A stretch of 13,132 nucleotides of DNA, from assembly GCA_023230905.1 (NCBI GenBank), contig JALNWL010000052.1, positions 1 through 13,132 of the forward strand. Reading direction: 5' to 3'. Positions within the stretch are counted from its first letter, which is position 1. Every line of letters starts with the position of its first letter. The translations under genes were made by a program, and so were the position numbers. The DNA is from Syntrophales bacterium (lineage in GTDB: Bacteria; Desulfobacterota; Syntrophia; Syntrophales; UBA2251). The notes below the pieces were generated by a model. The model was not told where the DNA came from. It saw nothing but the letters and a program-made list of their open reading frames with translations, and did not search any database. This document shows positions 1 to 7,208 of the stretch, piece by piece.

Positions 1-893
1 GCGTGGAAGACGTGGTCATGCGCATCCTGGCCAAGGGGGAAACCCTGCCGCTTGAGGCCATGGGGATGCTCCCGCGCAATTACGGCGAGCTTCTGAAGAT
101 TCTGGAAAAGCCCTACGGCATGGTCCTCGTCGTCGGGCCGACCGGCTCCGGGAAGACAACCACCCTCCACGCGGCGCTGCATCACATCAACACCCCGGAC
201 CGGAAAATCTGGACCGCCGAGGACCCCGTCGAAATCACCCAGTATGGACTGCGTCAGGTTCAGGTTCAGCCGAAGATCGGCTTCGACTTCGCCGCCGCCA
301 TGCGGGCCTTTCTCCGGGCCGACCCGGACGTGATCATGGTCGGGGAAATGCGCGATTTCGAAACGGCGAAAACGGGCGTCGAGGCGTCGCTCACCGGCCA
401 TCTCGTTTTCAGCACCCTGCACACGAACAGCGCCCCGGAAACGATCACCCGTCTGCTCGACATGGGCATCGACCCCCTGAACTTCGCCGACGCCCTCCTA
501 GGCATCCTGGCCCAGCGTCTCGTCCGGACCCTGTGCAAGAAGTGCAAGGAGGCCTACCACCCGACGCCGCAGGAATACGAGGAGATGGTGGAGAGCTACG
601 GTCCGGAGGCCTTCGCGAAGCTCAACGTCCCCTACACGGATGACCTGACCCTCTACCGTCCCAAAGGCTGCGACGCATGCGACAAGACGGGGTACAAGGG
701 GCGGATGGGCATCCATGAACTCCTGGCCGGCACGGACGACATCAAGAAACTCATTCAGAAACACGCGACCATCGAGGAGATGCGGGACGTAGCGATGACC
801 GAGGGCATGACGACCCTGCTTCAGGACGGCATCCAGAAATCCATCCAGGGACTCACGGACTTCAAGCAGGTCCGGAGGGTGTGTATCAAATAG
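1..893 (+). CDS. GspE/PilB-family secretion/pilus assembly ATPase, C-terminal part (5' end outside window)
   Basis: A hexameric cytoplasmic ATPase that powers type IV pilus extension or type II secretion. The frame is open to the left edge, so the N-terminal half is missing; about 296 residues are visible against a usual 550-580. Counting from the codon at base 3, the visible motifs are Walker A GPTGSGKT (45-52), the Asp box TAEDPVE (71-77), Walker B with DPDVIMVGEMRD (to about 118), the His box TGHLVFSTLHTN (131-142) and a zinc tetracysteine, C178/C181 and C223/C226. The tetracysteine and the Asp/His boxes place it in the GspE/PilB branch rather than the PilT retraction branch. No pilus or secretion partner gene is in the window, so PilB versus GspE cannot be decided. 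It converges on mutS with a 39-base gap holding no clear terminator. The GTG at base 3 is probably an internal valine codon. Confidence 0.9.
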   Translation, partial: VEDVVMRILAKGETLPLEAMGMLPRNYGELLKILEKPYGMVLVVGPTGSGKTTTLHAALHHINTPDRKIWTAEDPVEITQYGLRQVQVQPKIGFDFAAAMRAFLRADPDVIMVGEMRDFETAKTGVEASLTGHLVFSTLHTNSAPETITRLLDMGIDPLNFADALLGILAQRLVRTLCKKCKEAYHPTPQEYEEMVESYGPEAFAKLNVPYTDDLTLYRPKGCDACDKTGYKGRMGIHELLAGTDDIKKLIQKHATIEEMRDVAMTEGMTTLLQDGIQKSIQGLTDFKQVRRVCIK

Positions 894-932
894 GCAAAGG
901 GCGAAAGGCCCACGGCGGAATCCCGTTTCCCT

Positions 933-3563
933 TCAGCCCTTCCCCAGCCGCTTCTTCCATTCGTTCAGGCGATTCAGGGCCTCCACCGGCGTCAGGTTCG
1001 GGATGTCGGCATCGCGGAGCTCCTGGAGCACCCGCTCCTCCTCTCCCATGAACAGACCCAGCTGATCCGGGTTCCGCTCCGCTGGCCGCCGGCCGCGCGC
1101 CAGCTTCGGCTTTCCCGTCGGGTCCAACTCCCCCTTCTCCAGATTGTCGAGGATCTCCTTCGCCCGGCTGATCACCTCCTCGGGAACGCCGGCGATCCGT
1201 GCCACCTGGATGCCGTAGCTGCGGTTCGTCCCGCCCTCCTTGATCTTCCTCAGAAAGATGATCCGGCTGCCCCATTCCTTGACGGCGATGTTGTAATTGG
1301 CGACGCCGGCCTTGGTGGTCGCCAGCTCCGTCAGTTGGTGGTAATGGGTGGCAAACAGCGACCGGATACCCCGAGGGGCCGCGTCGTGGAGGCGCTCCGC
1401 CACCGCCCAGGCGATGCTGAGCCCGTCGAACGTGCTGGTCCCACGTCCCACTTCGTCGAGGATCACCAGGCTGCGGGATGTCGCACGTGAAAGGATGTTC
1501 GCCACTTCCGTCATCTCGACCATGAAGGTGCTCTGCCCGCGGGCAAGGCTGTCCGCCGCCCCCACCCGGGTGAAGATCCGGTCCGCGCAGCCGATCCGGG
1601 CCGACGCGGCGGGGACGAAGCTGCCCATCTGGGCCATCAGGACAATCAGGGCCACCTGGCGGATGTAGGTGGACTTCCCGGCCATGTTGGGTCCCGTGAT
1701 GACCAGCAGGCGGTTCCGGTCCAGGTCGAGCAGGACGTCGTTGGGGACAAACCCCTCAGGCAGCGGCATCCGCTCCACGACCGGGTGCCGCCCGTCCCGG
1801 ATCTCGATCACGTCCTCGTCGTCCACGACGGGACAGGTGTAGCCGTACCGCTCCGCAACCTCGGCGAGCGCCGCCAGGGCATCCAGATCGGCCAGCAGCC
1901 CCGCCGTTTTCTGCATCCGCCGGATCTGGCCCGCCATCCGTTCCCGGACATCGACGAACAGGTCGTACTCCCGCTGGCGCCGGGCGTCGTCGGCGTTGAG
2001 AACCGTGTATTCGTACTCCTTGAGCTCCTGGTTGATGTAGCGTTCGGCGTTGACCAGGGTCTGTTTGCGGATGTAGTCGTCCGGGACGTGGTCGGCATTG
2101 GCCTTGGTGATCTCGATGTAGTACCCGAAAACGCTGTTGTAGGCGACCTTGAGGCTGCCGATCCCCGTTCGGCGGCGCTCGCGTTCCTCCAGGGCGGCAA
2201 TCCATTTCCGTCCGTCGCGACCGATGCTCGTGAGCCGGTCCAGCTCTGCGTCGAATCCCTCCCGGATCAGTCCCCCGTCCCGGAGGCTCAGGGGGGGATC
2301 GTCGGCGATGGCGGACTCCGCCAGCGCCAGGACATCCGACATCTCGTCGATCCCCTCCCGAATGGCGACCAGCAGGGGCGCCGACAGATCCGCCAAGAGA
2401 CCCTTGACCTCCGGCAACGCCTGCAGGGTCTGCTTCAGGGCCACGAGGTCGCGGGCGTTGGCCACCCCCATGGCGATGCGGCCGCCCAGCCGCTCCAGGT
2501 CGTGCTGCCGCCCCAGCGCCCGGCGGAGATTCTGGCGGAGCAGGTGGTGTTCCTTGAGGTCGGCGACCGCGGCGAGTCGTTTCCGGATCCGCTCCGGCTG
2601 ACACAGAGGGTAGCTCAGCCACCAGCGCAGGCGCCGGCCGCCCATGGCAGTCATGGTTTCATCGAGGACATGATAGAGGGAGCCCGCCTTCCGGCCCTCG
2701 GTGATGGTGGAGAACAGTTCCAGGTTGCGCCGGGCGATGTCGTCGAGGATCAGATTCTGGCTGGATTCGTACCACTGGAGCGCATTGACGTGCCCGAGGC
2801 GGTCCTGCTGCGTTTCGACCGCATATCGGAGGATGGCGCCGGCGGCGGCCAGCGCCGCGGGAAAGGACTCGACGTTCAGGTCCCGGAGCGCCTCGATGGA
2901 AAAGCGGTCGCGAAGAAGCTCGCGGGCGGGGGCGGGCGCGAAGTAGTCCGCGGCCACGGTCTCGATGCGGCGGCGCGTTTCGCTCTCCGGCCCTCCCCCC
3001 AGGCGCTCCCGCTCGGGAAACGTTTCCTCCAGAAGAATTTCCCGGAAGGACAGGGATGCGACTTCGTCCAGGAAGGCGTCCCGGTCCCGGAATTCAGCCA
3101 AACGGAACTCGCCGGTGGAAATGTCGAGGAAGGCCAGCCCGTAGGCCCCGTCGGCAAACGCCAAGGCGGCGAGGAAATTGTTCTCCTTCGCCTCGAGGTT
3201 GTCGGCCTCCACCACCAGGCCTGGGGTAACGACCCGCACGACCTCGCGCTTGACAACGCCCTTGGCGAGCTTGGGGTCCTCCATCTGCTCACAGATGGCG
3301 ACCTTGAAGCCCTGGGCGATGAGTTTCGCGATATAGGTCGAGGCGGCGTGGTACGGAAACCCGCACAGGGGAATGCTGTCTTCCTTGCCCTTGTTCCGGG
3401 AGGTCAGGGTGAGATCGAGGACCCGGGAGGCCGTGACGGCGTCGTCGAAGAACATCTCATAGAAGTCCCCCATGCGAAACAGGAGGATGCAGTCCTCGTA
3501 GCGGGCCTTGGTCTGCACGTACTGCTGCATGGCCGGAGGAAGCGCTGCCGGGGTTCCGGTCAT
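933..3563 (-). CDS. mutS: DNA mismatch repair ATPase MutS
   Basis: Recognises base mismatches and small loops and recruits MutL for methyl-directed or nick-directed repair. The 876-residue length is normal for MutS1. The N-terminal mismatch-reading motif GDFYEMF supplies the intercalating Phe34 and Glu36. The ATPase domain has Walker A GPNMAGKST (624-632), the DSLARGQSTF signature (around 671-687) and Walker B LVILDEVGRGTS with D703/E704. A QLGLF sequence at 834-838 looks like a beta-clamp-binding motif, and a tetramerisation-type tail follows. The ATG start overlaps the stop codon of the upstream membrane-protein gene as ATGA. A GGAGG Shine-Dalgarno lies about 10 bases upstream, inside that gene's 3' end, so the two are probably cotranscribed and translationally coupled. 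No mutL is in the window. All key residues seen are intact. Confidence 0.97.
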   Translation of the reverse strand: MTGTPAALPPAMQQYVQTKARYEDCILLFRMGDFYEMFFDDAVTASRVLDLTLTSRNKGKEDSIPLCGFPYHAASTYIAKLIAQGFKVAICEQMEDPKLAKGVVKREVVRVVTPGLVVEADNLEAKENNFLAALAFADGAYGLAFLDISTGEFRLAEFRDRDAFLDEVASLSFREILLEETFPERERLGGGPESETRRRIETVAADYFAPAPARELLRDRFSIEALRDLNVESFPAALAAAGAILRYAVETQQDRLGHVNALQWYESSQNLILDDIARRNLELFSTITEGRKAGSLYHVLDETMTAMGGRRLRWWLSYPLCQPERIRKRLAAVADLKEHHLLRQNLRRALGRQHDLERLGGRIAMGVANARDLVALKQTLQALPEVKGLLADLSAPLLVAIREGIDEMSDVLALAESAIADDPPLSLRDGGLIREGFDAELDRLTSIGRDGRKWIAALEERERRRTGIGSLKVAYNSVFGYYIEITKANADHVPDDYIRKQTLVNAERYINQELKEYEYTVLNADDARRQREYDLFVDVRERMAGQIRRMQKTAGLLADLDALAALAEVAERYGYTCPVVDDEDVIEIRDGRHPVVERMPLPEGFVPNDVLLDLDRNRLLVITGPNMAGKSTYIRQVALIVLMAQMGSFVPAASARIGCADRIFTRVGAADSLARGQSTFMVEMTEVANILSRATSRSLVILDEVGRGTSTFDGLSIAWAVAERLHDAAPRGIRSLFATHYHQLTELATTKAGVANYNIAVKEWGSRIIFLRKIKEGGTNRSYGIQVARIAGVPEEVISRAKEILDNLEKGELDPTGKPKLARGRRPAERNPDQLGLFMGEEERVLQELRDADIPNLTPVEALNRLNEWKKRLGKG

Positions 3564-3967
3564 TCCCAGCGTCCTCCGTCACCCCGGCGTTTGAGATCGA
3601 TGACTTCATTCGGGCCGATGCGCCCCTGGCCGCTGACGAAGCTGTTCAAGAACCAGCTGACGACACTGATGACCAGGGCCCCCAGAACGGCCGCCCAGAA
3701 GCCGTGGATGTCGAACCCGGAGATGACGCCGGAGGCCATCTTGAGCAGCAGGGCGTTGATGACGAACGTGAAGAGGCCCAAGGTCACGATGTTGACGGGA
3801 AGGGTCAGGATGAGCAGGACGGGCCGGAAGAATGCATTCAGAATCCCCAGGACGGCCGCGGCGAACAGCGCGGGGAAGAAGCCCGTCACAATGATCCCGT
3901 CGATGACATAGGCGGACAGAAGAATGGCCAGCGTCAGAATGAACCAGCGGATCAGGATGCCCTTCAT
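3560..3967 (-). CDS. Phage-holin family 4-TM membrane protein (PF04020-like, YvlD type)
   Basis: A 135-residue inner-membrane protein of the 'phage holin family 4' type (PF04020), found widely on bacterial chromosomes and with no established function. About four hydrophobic segments are visible, roughly at residues 4-23, 29-48, 50-76 and 88-110. The motif NAFFRPVLLILTLPVNIVTL between helices 2 and 3 is typical of the family. A polar tail ending in RRGDGGRWE follows. The start chosen is the ATG giving MKGILIRWF, with GGGAG about 9 bases upstream. A longer in-frame start at 4054 would lie inside the groEL terminator hairpin and add a non-membrane leader, so I rejected it. The stop overlaps the mutS start by four bases. 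The name 'holin' reflects family nomenclature; no lysis cassette is nearby. Confidence 0.85.
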   Translation of the reverse strand: MKGILIRWFILTLAILLSAYVIDGIIVTGFFPALFAAAVLGILNAFFRPVLLILTLPVNIVTLGLFTFVINALLLKMASGVISGFDIHGFWAAVLGALVISVVSWFLNSFVSGQGRIGPNEVIDLKRRGDGGRWE

Positions 3968-4030
3968 GGTCTCGCTCCCTTCGTCGGCGGACTCTAACCC
4001 GCCGGTGGAAATAATGCAAGGGGGCACACC

Positions 4031-4063
4031 AAAGAAAAGACCCCCCGGCAACATCCCGGGGGG
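4031..4063 (-). terminator. Rho-independent terminator of groES-groEL
   Basis: Read on the minus strand, a perfect 8-bp GC stem (CCCCCCGG at 4041-4048 pairing with CCGGGGGG at 4056-4063, loop of 7) is followed by TCTTTTCTTT. It lies 33 bases past the groEL stop codon and upstream of the membrane-protein gene, separating the chaperonin operon from the mutS unit. Confidence 0.9.
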
Positions 4064-4096
4064 CCCGTTTTCACAACGATGGAACGGTCTGGGAAA

Positions 4097-5734
4097 TTAC
4101 ATCCCCATGCCGGGGTACCCGCCTCCGGGAGGCATGGGCGGCATGGCGGCGGATTTGTCCTCCGGCTTGTCGGCGATCATGCACTGGGTGGTCAGCATCA
4201 GGCCGGCGACGGAGGCCGCGTTCTGCAGGGCGAACCGGGTCACCTTGGTCGGATCGATGACGCCCGCGGCGATCATGTCCTCGTACTTGTCGGAACGGGC
4301 GTTGAATCCGAAGGCGCCCTTCTTCTCCTTGACTTTCTCCACCACGATGGAGCCTTCCAGCCCGGCGTTGGCCGCGATCATCTTCATGGGCTCCTCGAGG
4401 GACTTCCGGACGATGCTGACGCCGACCGCCTCGTCCCCTTCGAGCTTCAGTTTCTCCAGGGCGGGCAGGGTTCTCAGGTAGGCTACGCCGCCGCCGGGAA
4501 CGATCCCCTCTTCCACGGCCGCACGCGTCGCGTTCAGGGCGTCCTCCACGCGGGCCTTCTTTTCCTTCATCTCGGTCTCCGTGGCCGCGCCGACCTTGAT
4601 CACCGCGACGCCGCCGACGAGCTTAGCCAGACGCTCCTGGAGCTTCTCCTTGTCGTAATCGGAGGTCGTCTCCTCGACCTGGGCGCGGATCTGCTTCACG
4701 CGGCCTTCCAGCGCCTTGCGGTCGCCGGCGCCGTCGATGATCGTCGTGTTGTCCTTGTCGATGGTAATGCGCTTGGCACGTCCGAGGTCCGCGAGCTGGG
4801 CATTCTCCAGCTTGGCGCCCATGTCTTCGGAGATCATCTTGCCGCCCGTCAGGATGGCGATATCCTCCAACATGGCCTTGCGGCGGTCGCCGAATCCGGG
4901 GGCCTTGACGGCGGCCACGTGGAGCGTCCCGCGGAGCTTGTTGACGACGAGCGTGGCCAGGGCCTCGCCCTCGATGTCCTCGGCGATGATGAGGAGCGGA
5001 CGGCTCATCTTGGCGATCTGCTCGAGGATGGGGAGAAGGTCCTTCATGCCGGAGATCTTCTTCTCGTTGATCAGGATGTAGCAGTCCTCCAGATCCACGA
5101 CCATCTTTTCGGCGTTCGTGACGAAATAGGGGGAGATGTACCCGCGGTCGAACTGCATGCCTTCCACGATCTCCAGTTCCGTTTCGAGCCCCTTGGCCTC
5201 CTCCACGGTGATGACGCCTTCCTTGCCGACCTTGCCCATCGCCTCGGCGATGATGTCGCCGATCGTCTCGTCGCTGTTGGCGGAGATGGTGCCGACCTGG
5301 GCGATCTCCTTCTGATCCTTGGTGGGTTTGCTCTGCTTCTTGAGCTCGTTGACGACGACCTCGACGGCCTTGTCGATGCCGCGCTTGAGGTCCATCGGAT
5401 TGCTGCCGGCGGCGACCGTCTTGGCGCCTTCGCGATAGATGGCCTGGGCAAGAATGGTCGCGGTGGTGGTCCCGTCACCGGCGACGTCGCTCGTCCGGCT
5501 GGCCACTTCGCGGACCATCTGGGCGCCCATGTTCTCGAACTTGTCTTCCAGCTCGATTTCCTTGGCAACCGTCACACCATCCTTCGTGACCGTCGGCGCA
5601 CCGAAGGATTTGTCCAGGATGACGTTCCGGCCCTTCGGACCGAGGGTGACCTTGACGGCATCGGCAAGGGTGTTGACCCCCTTGAGAATCGACTTTCTGG
5701 CTTCTTCGTCGTACTGTATTAACTTTGCTCCCAT
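4097..5734 (-). CDS. groEL: 60-kDa chaperonin GroEL
   Basis: An ATP-driven double-ring chaperonin that folds cytosolic proteins with GroES. Its 545 residues match the family. The nucleotide-binding segment VAGDGTTTAT contains Asp87, and the hydrolytic Asp398 sits in VEDALNATRAAVEEG, both at canonical numbering. The C-terminal tail is a short Gly/Met/Pro version, PPMPPGGGYPGMGM, replacing the (GGM)n repeats of E. coli. The start is fixed by a strong AAGGAGG Shine-Dalgarno (5744-5750) nine bases before the ATG. It lies 25 bases after groES in the same operon and is followed by its own terminator. Only one groEL is seen here; whether the genome has paralogues cannot be judged. Confidence 0.99.
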   Translation of the reverse strand: MGAKLIQYDEEARKSILKGVNTLADAVKVTLGPKGRNVILDKSFGAPTVTKDGVTVAKEIELEDKFENMGAQMVREVASRTSDVAGDGTTTATILAQAIYREGAKTVAAGSNPMDLKRGIDKAVEVVVNELKKQSKPTKDQKEIAQVGTISANSDETIGDIIAEAMGKVGKEGVITVEEAKGLETELEIVEGMQFDRGYISPYFVTNAEKMVVDLEDCYILINEKKISGMKDLLPILEQIAKMSRPLLIIAEDIEGEALATLVVNKLRGTLHVAAVKAPGFGDRRKAMLEDIAILTGGKMISEDMGAKLENAQLADLGRAKRITIDKDNTTIIDGAGDRKALEGRVKQIRAQVEETTSDYDKEKLQERLAKLVGGVAVIKVGAATETEMKEKKARVEDALNATRAAVEEGIVPGGGVAYLRTLPALEKLKLEGDEAVGVSIVRKSLEEPMKMIAANAGLEGSIVVEKVKEKKGAFGFNARSDKYEDMIAAGVIDPTKVTRFALQNAASVAGLMLTTQCMIADKPEDKSAAMPPMPPGGGYPGMGM

Positions 5735-5759
5735 TGAACTTATCCTCCTTATGTCATTA

Positions 5760-6050
5760 TTATTTTTCGATTACGCCCAGGATGTCGTCTTCTCTCATGA
5801 TGAGGTGCTCTTCCCCGTCGATCTTGACCTCCGTACCGGCGTACTTGCTGAAGAGAATCCGGTCCCCGGCCTTGACATCCGGTTTGACCAGCTTGCCGTC
5901 CTCGGTGGTCTTCCCTTTCCCTACGGCAATGACCTTCCCCTCCATCGGCTTCTCCTTGGCCGTGTCGGGAATGATGATCCCCCCCTTGGTCTTCTGCTCC
6001 TCTTCCAGTCGCTTCACGATCACGCGGTCCTGTAATGGTCTGATCTTCAT
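5760..6050 (-). CDS. groES: 10-kDa co-chaperonin GroES
   Basis: The seven-subunit lid that caps GroEL. The protein is 96 residues, starting MKIRPLQDRV, with the mobile-loop region around residues 16-33 carrying the hydrophobic GGIIIP that binds GroEL apical domains. It ends DDILGVIEK, typical of the family. The ATG at 6050 is preferred over an in-frame GTG at 6074, because the shorter form matches the conserved N-terminus and has an AAAGGAGAGG-type ribosome binding site upstream. It is first in the groES-groEL operon. The family is usually heat-regulated, but no CIRCE element is visible upstream. Confidence 0.98.
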   Translation of the reverse strand: MKIRPLQDRVIVKRLEEEQKTKGGIIIPDTAKEKPMEGKVIAVGKGKTTEDGKLVKPDVKAGDRILFSKYAGTEVKIDGEEHLIMREDDILGVIEK

Positions 6051-6123
6051 GCTCCCTACCTCTCCTTTCGTCACTTATGATTTTAGATGATAAAGCAATC
6101 CTATCCCCTTCAATTTGGGGGCT

Positions 6124-6151
6124 AAAATAAACATCATCCCTTCAATGTCAA
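6124..6151 (-). promoter_or_regulatory. Predicted sigma70-type promoter of groES-groEL
   Basis: On the minus strand a perfect TTGACA (6146-6151) is followed after 16 bases by TATTTT (6124-6129, 4 of 6 to consensus). This implies a transcript start near 6117 and a leader of about 65 bases before the groES ATG. The leader begins with a C/G-rich segment (CCCC...GGGG, 6105-6120) that could form a short hairpin. No GCACTC/GAGTGC half-sites of CIRCE are present. Confidence 0.6.
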
Positions 6152-6429
6152 GATGGGAAGATCATTATTTGAAAAATTTCACTTCCATCCAGCGGGTAAT
6201 CCTACGCTGAGGGACTCTCTAACATAAATATTAAATAACGCATAGCTTTTTATGTTGATGCCTTTCCCGGCCCGGCTCGGGAATCGTCTCCCGCCGGCGT
6301 TCATCGGAGATCTCGCGGGTTACCGCCCCCGTGGCGGAGCGGGTGGTGGGGGAAAGGTCTGGATCAGGTTCCGTGGCGCGGAGGGGTCAGTAGGATCCGG
6401 CGGTTTGAGCGGCGCTTCCGGAGGGGGGC
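6152..6429. other. Intergenic region between the groES promoter and the hydrolase gene; no supported gene
   Basis: The half next to groES (6152-6260) is AT-rich and holds a perfect 8-bp inverted repeat, AACATAAA (6221-6228) and TTTATGTT (6249-6256), spaced by 20 bases. The half next to the hydrolase (6261-6429) is GC-rich and contains a small 5-bp hairpin, CGGGA/TCCCG (6278-6293), without a T-tract. A 37-codon proline-rich frame on the minus strand (6320-6433) overlaps the hydrolase stop as ATGA. A 63-codon frame runs on the plus strand (6252-6443). Both look like low-complexity translations of GC-rich spacer and are not annotated. No RNA gene was recognised. Confidence 0.6.
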
Positions 6430-7032
6430 TCATCCTTCGATGAAGACGGGGACGCGGCACAACTCCGCAAAGCGCCGGGCGTCGTCCGCGGAGCCCACGA
6501 TCGTGCCGTAGTGGACGGGAATGGCCGCCTCCGGACGGAGACGATTGGCGACGGCTGCCGCCTCCGCCGCCGTCATGGTGTAGGTGCCGCCGACGGGCAG
6601 GATCGCGATATCCGCCTTGAGCGCCTGCATCTCCGGAACGTCGTCCGTATCCCCCGCATAGTAGATCCGCTTGCCGTCCACGGTCAGGATGAAGCCGACC
6701 CAATCGTTCTTCTTGGGATGAAACGGCTTGTCGAGGTTGTAGGCGGACACGGCCTCGATCGCGACCGGACCGACCGTGAGCCGGTCGCCCGGACGGACGG
6801 GACGGACCTCACCGGTCAGTTGTGCGGCAACGTCGGGTGTCGTCACGATCACGGTTTCCTTGCCGCGGATCTTCCGGATGTCCTCCGGGGAGAAATGGTC
6901 ATGGTGCGCATGGGAGATCAGGATGAGGTCCGCCTCCGGACCGTCGGCAATCTGGAAGGGATCGATATACAGGACCGTCCCGGACTGGATCCGGACGCTG
7001 GAATGGCCGAGCCAGAAAATCTTCTCCACCAT
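6430..7032 (-). CDS. Metallo-beta-lactamase-fold hydrolase (UPF0173/UlaG-like group)
   Basis: A 200-residue small soluble hydrolase of the metallo-beta-lactamase superfamily, group 'beta-lactamase superfamily domain 3'. Visible metal ligands are the HAHHDH motif (H41, H43, D45, H46), D128 in YYAGDTDD and H174 in IPVHYG. The N-terminal WLGHSS segment is typical of the UPF0173/UlaG-like branch, which lacks the long insertions of lactamases and glyoxalase II. The substrate cannot be predicted. The start is supported by AAGGAGG about 8 bases upstream of the ATG. It lies downstream of radA on the same strand, separated by a nested inverted repeat whose edge abuts its ribosome binding site. Whether it is transcribed from the radA promoter through that repeat is uncertain. 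No signal peptide is seen. Confidence 0.88.
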   Translation of the reverse strand: MVEKIFWLGHSSVRIQSGTVLYIDPFQIADGPEADLILISHAHHDHFSPEDIRKIRGKETVIVTTPDVAAQLTGEVRPVRPGDRLTVGPVAIEAVSAYNLDKPFHPKKNDWVGFILTVDGKRIYYAGDTDDVPEMQALKADIAILPVGGTYTMTAAEAAAVANRLRPEAAIPVHYGTIVGSADDARRFAELCRVPVFIEG

Positions 7033-7048
7033 GGCGTTTTCCTCCTTC

Positions 7049-7208
7049 CTAGCAGGGTGTTGAAAGACACCCGGATTGGGCAGGCTGTTGAAAAAGGTTC
7101 AGATGCAAGGCGCGCAAAAACCTAAGAGCGAGGCGTATATAGAAATACGTCGAGCGATGAGGTTTGCAGCGCAACGCCGCAGATGAGCGTTTTTCAACAG
7201 CCTGCTAG
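7049..7208. repeat. Nested inverted-repeat element (MITE- or REP-like) between radA and the hydrolase gene
   Basis: The core is bounded by a perfect 16-bp terminal inverted repeat, GCAGGCTGTTGAAAAA (7080-7095) and its complement (7190-7205). Between these arms the sequence is imperfectly symmetric about position 7142, with CGTAT/ATACG at the apex (7134-7149) and AAACCT/AGGTTT pairing further out. A second, degenerate outer left arm, CTAGCAGGgTGTTGAAAgA (7049-7067), matches the right arm plus its flank (CCTGCTAG ending at 7208) at 17 of 19 positions, so the whole unit is framed by CTAG on both sides. There is no coding capacity. I recall similar 'GGCTGTTGAAAAA' repeats from deltaproteobacterial genomes but cannot verify copy number here. 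It could be a nonautonomous mobile element or a transcript-level hairpin. Confidence 0.75.
7055..7072. repeat. Small perfect stem-loop inside the outer arm of the repeat
   Basis: GGGTGT (7055-7060) pairs with ACACCC (7067-7072) around a six-base loop TGAAAG. It sits just upstream of the hydrolase ribosome binding site (7041-7047) and has no T-tract, so it is not an obvious terminator. It could affect translation or mRNA stability; this is inference. Confidence 0.5.

Noticed and set aside
899..911. GGGC-GAAAG-GCCC hairpin between the ATPase gene and mutS as a terminator
   Set aside because: Only four base pairs and no T-tract on either strand.
1785..3911. A 708-codon plus-strand frame opposite mutS
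   Set aside because: It is an antisense shadow of mutS caused by high-GC third positions; mutS has all family motifs, and this frame has no recognisable domain or ribosome binding site.
3560..4054. Longer 164-residue version of the membrane protein
   Set aside because: Its start lies inside the groEL terminator hairpin, and the extra leader does not resemble the family; the ATG at 3967 has a ribosome binding site.
4079..5722. A 547-codon plus-strand frame opposite groEL
   Set aside because: Antisense shadow of groEL with His/Asp/Leu-rich composition and no family resemblance.
6152..6180. Possible sigma32 promoter (AGTGAAA ... TCCCATCT on the minus strand) for groES
   Set aside because: The spacer is about 18 bases, longer than the usual 11-16, and the -35 match is partial; the adjacent TTGACA promoter is stronger.
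6320..6433. A 37-codon proline-rich minus-strand frame overlapping the hydrolase stop as ATGA
   Set aside because: Short, low complexity, in GC-rich spacer, with no independent support; could be revisited if conserved in relatives.
6252..6443. A 63-codon plus-strand frame rich in Gly and Arg
   Set aside because: No ribosome binding site, low complexity, overlaps the hydrolase 3' end on the opposite strand.
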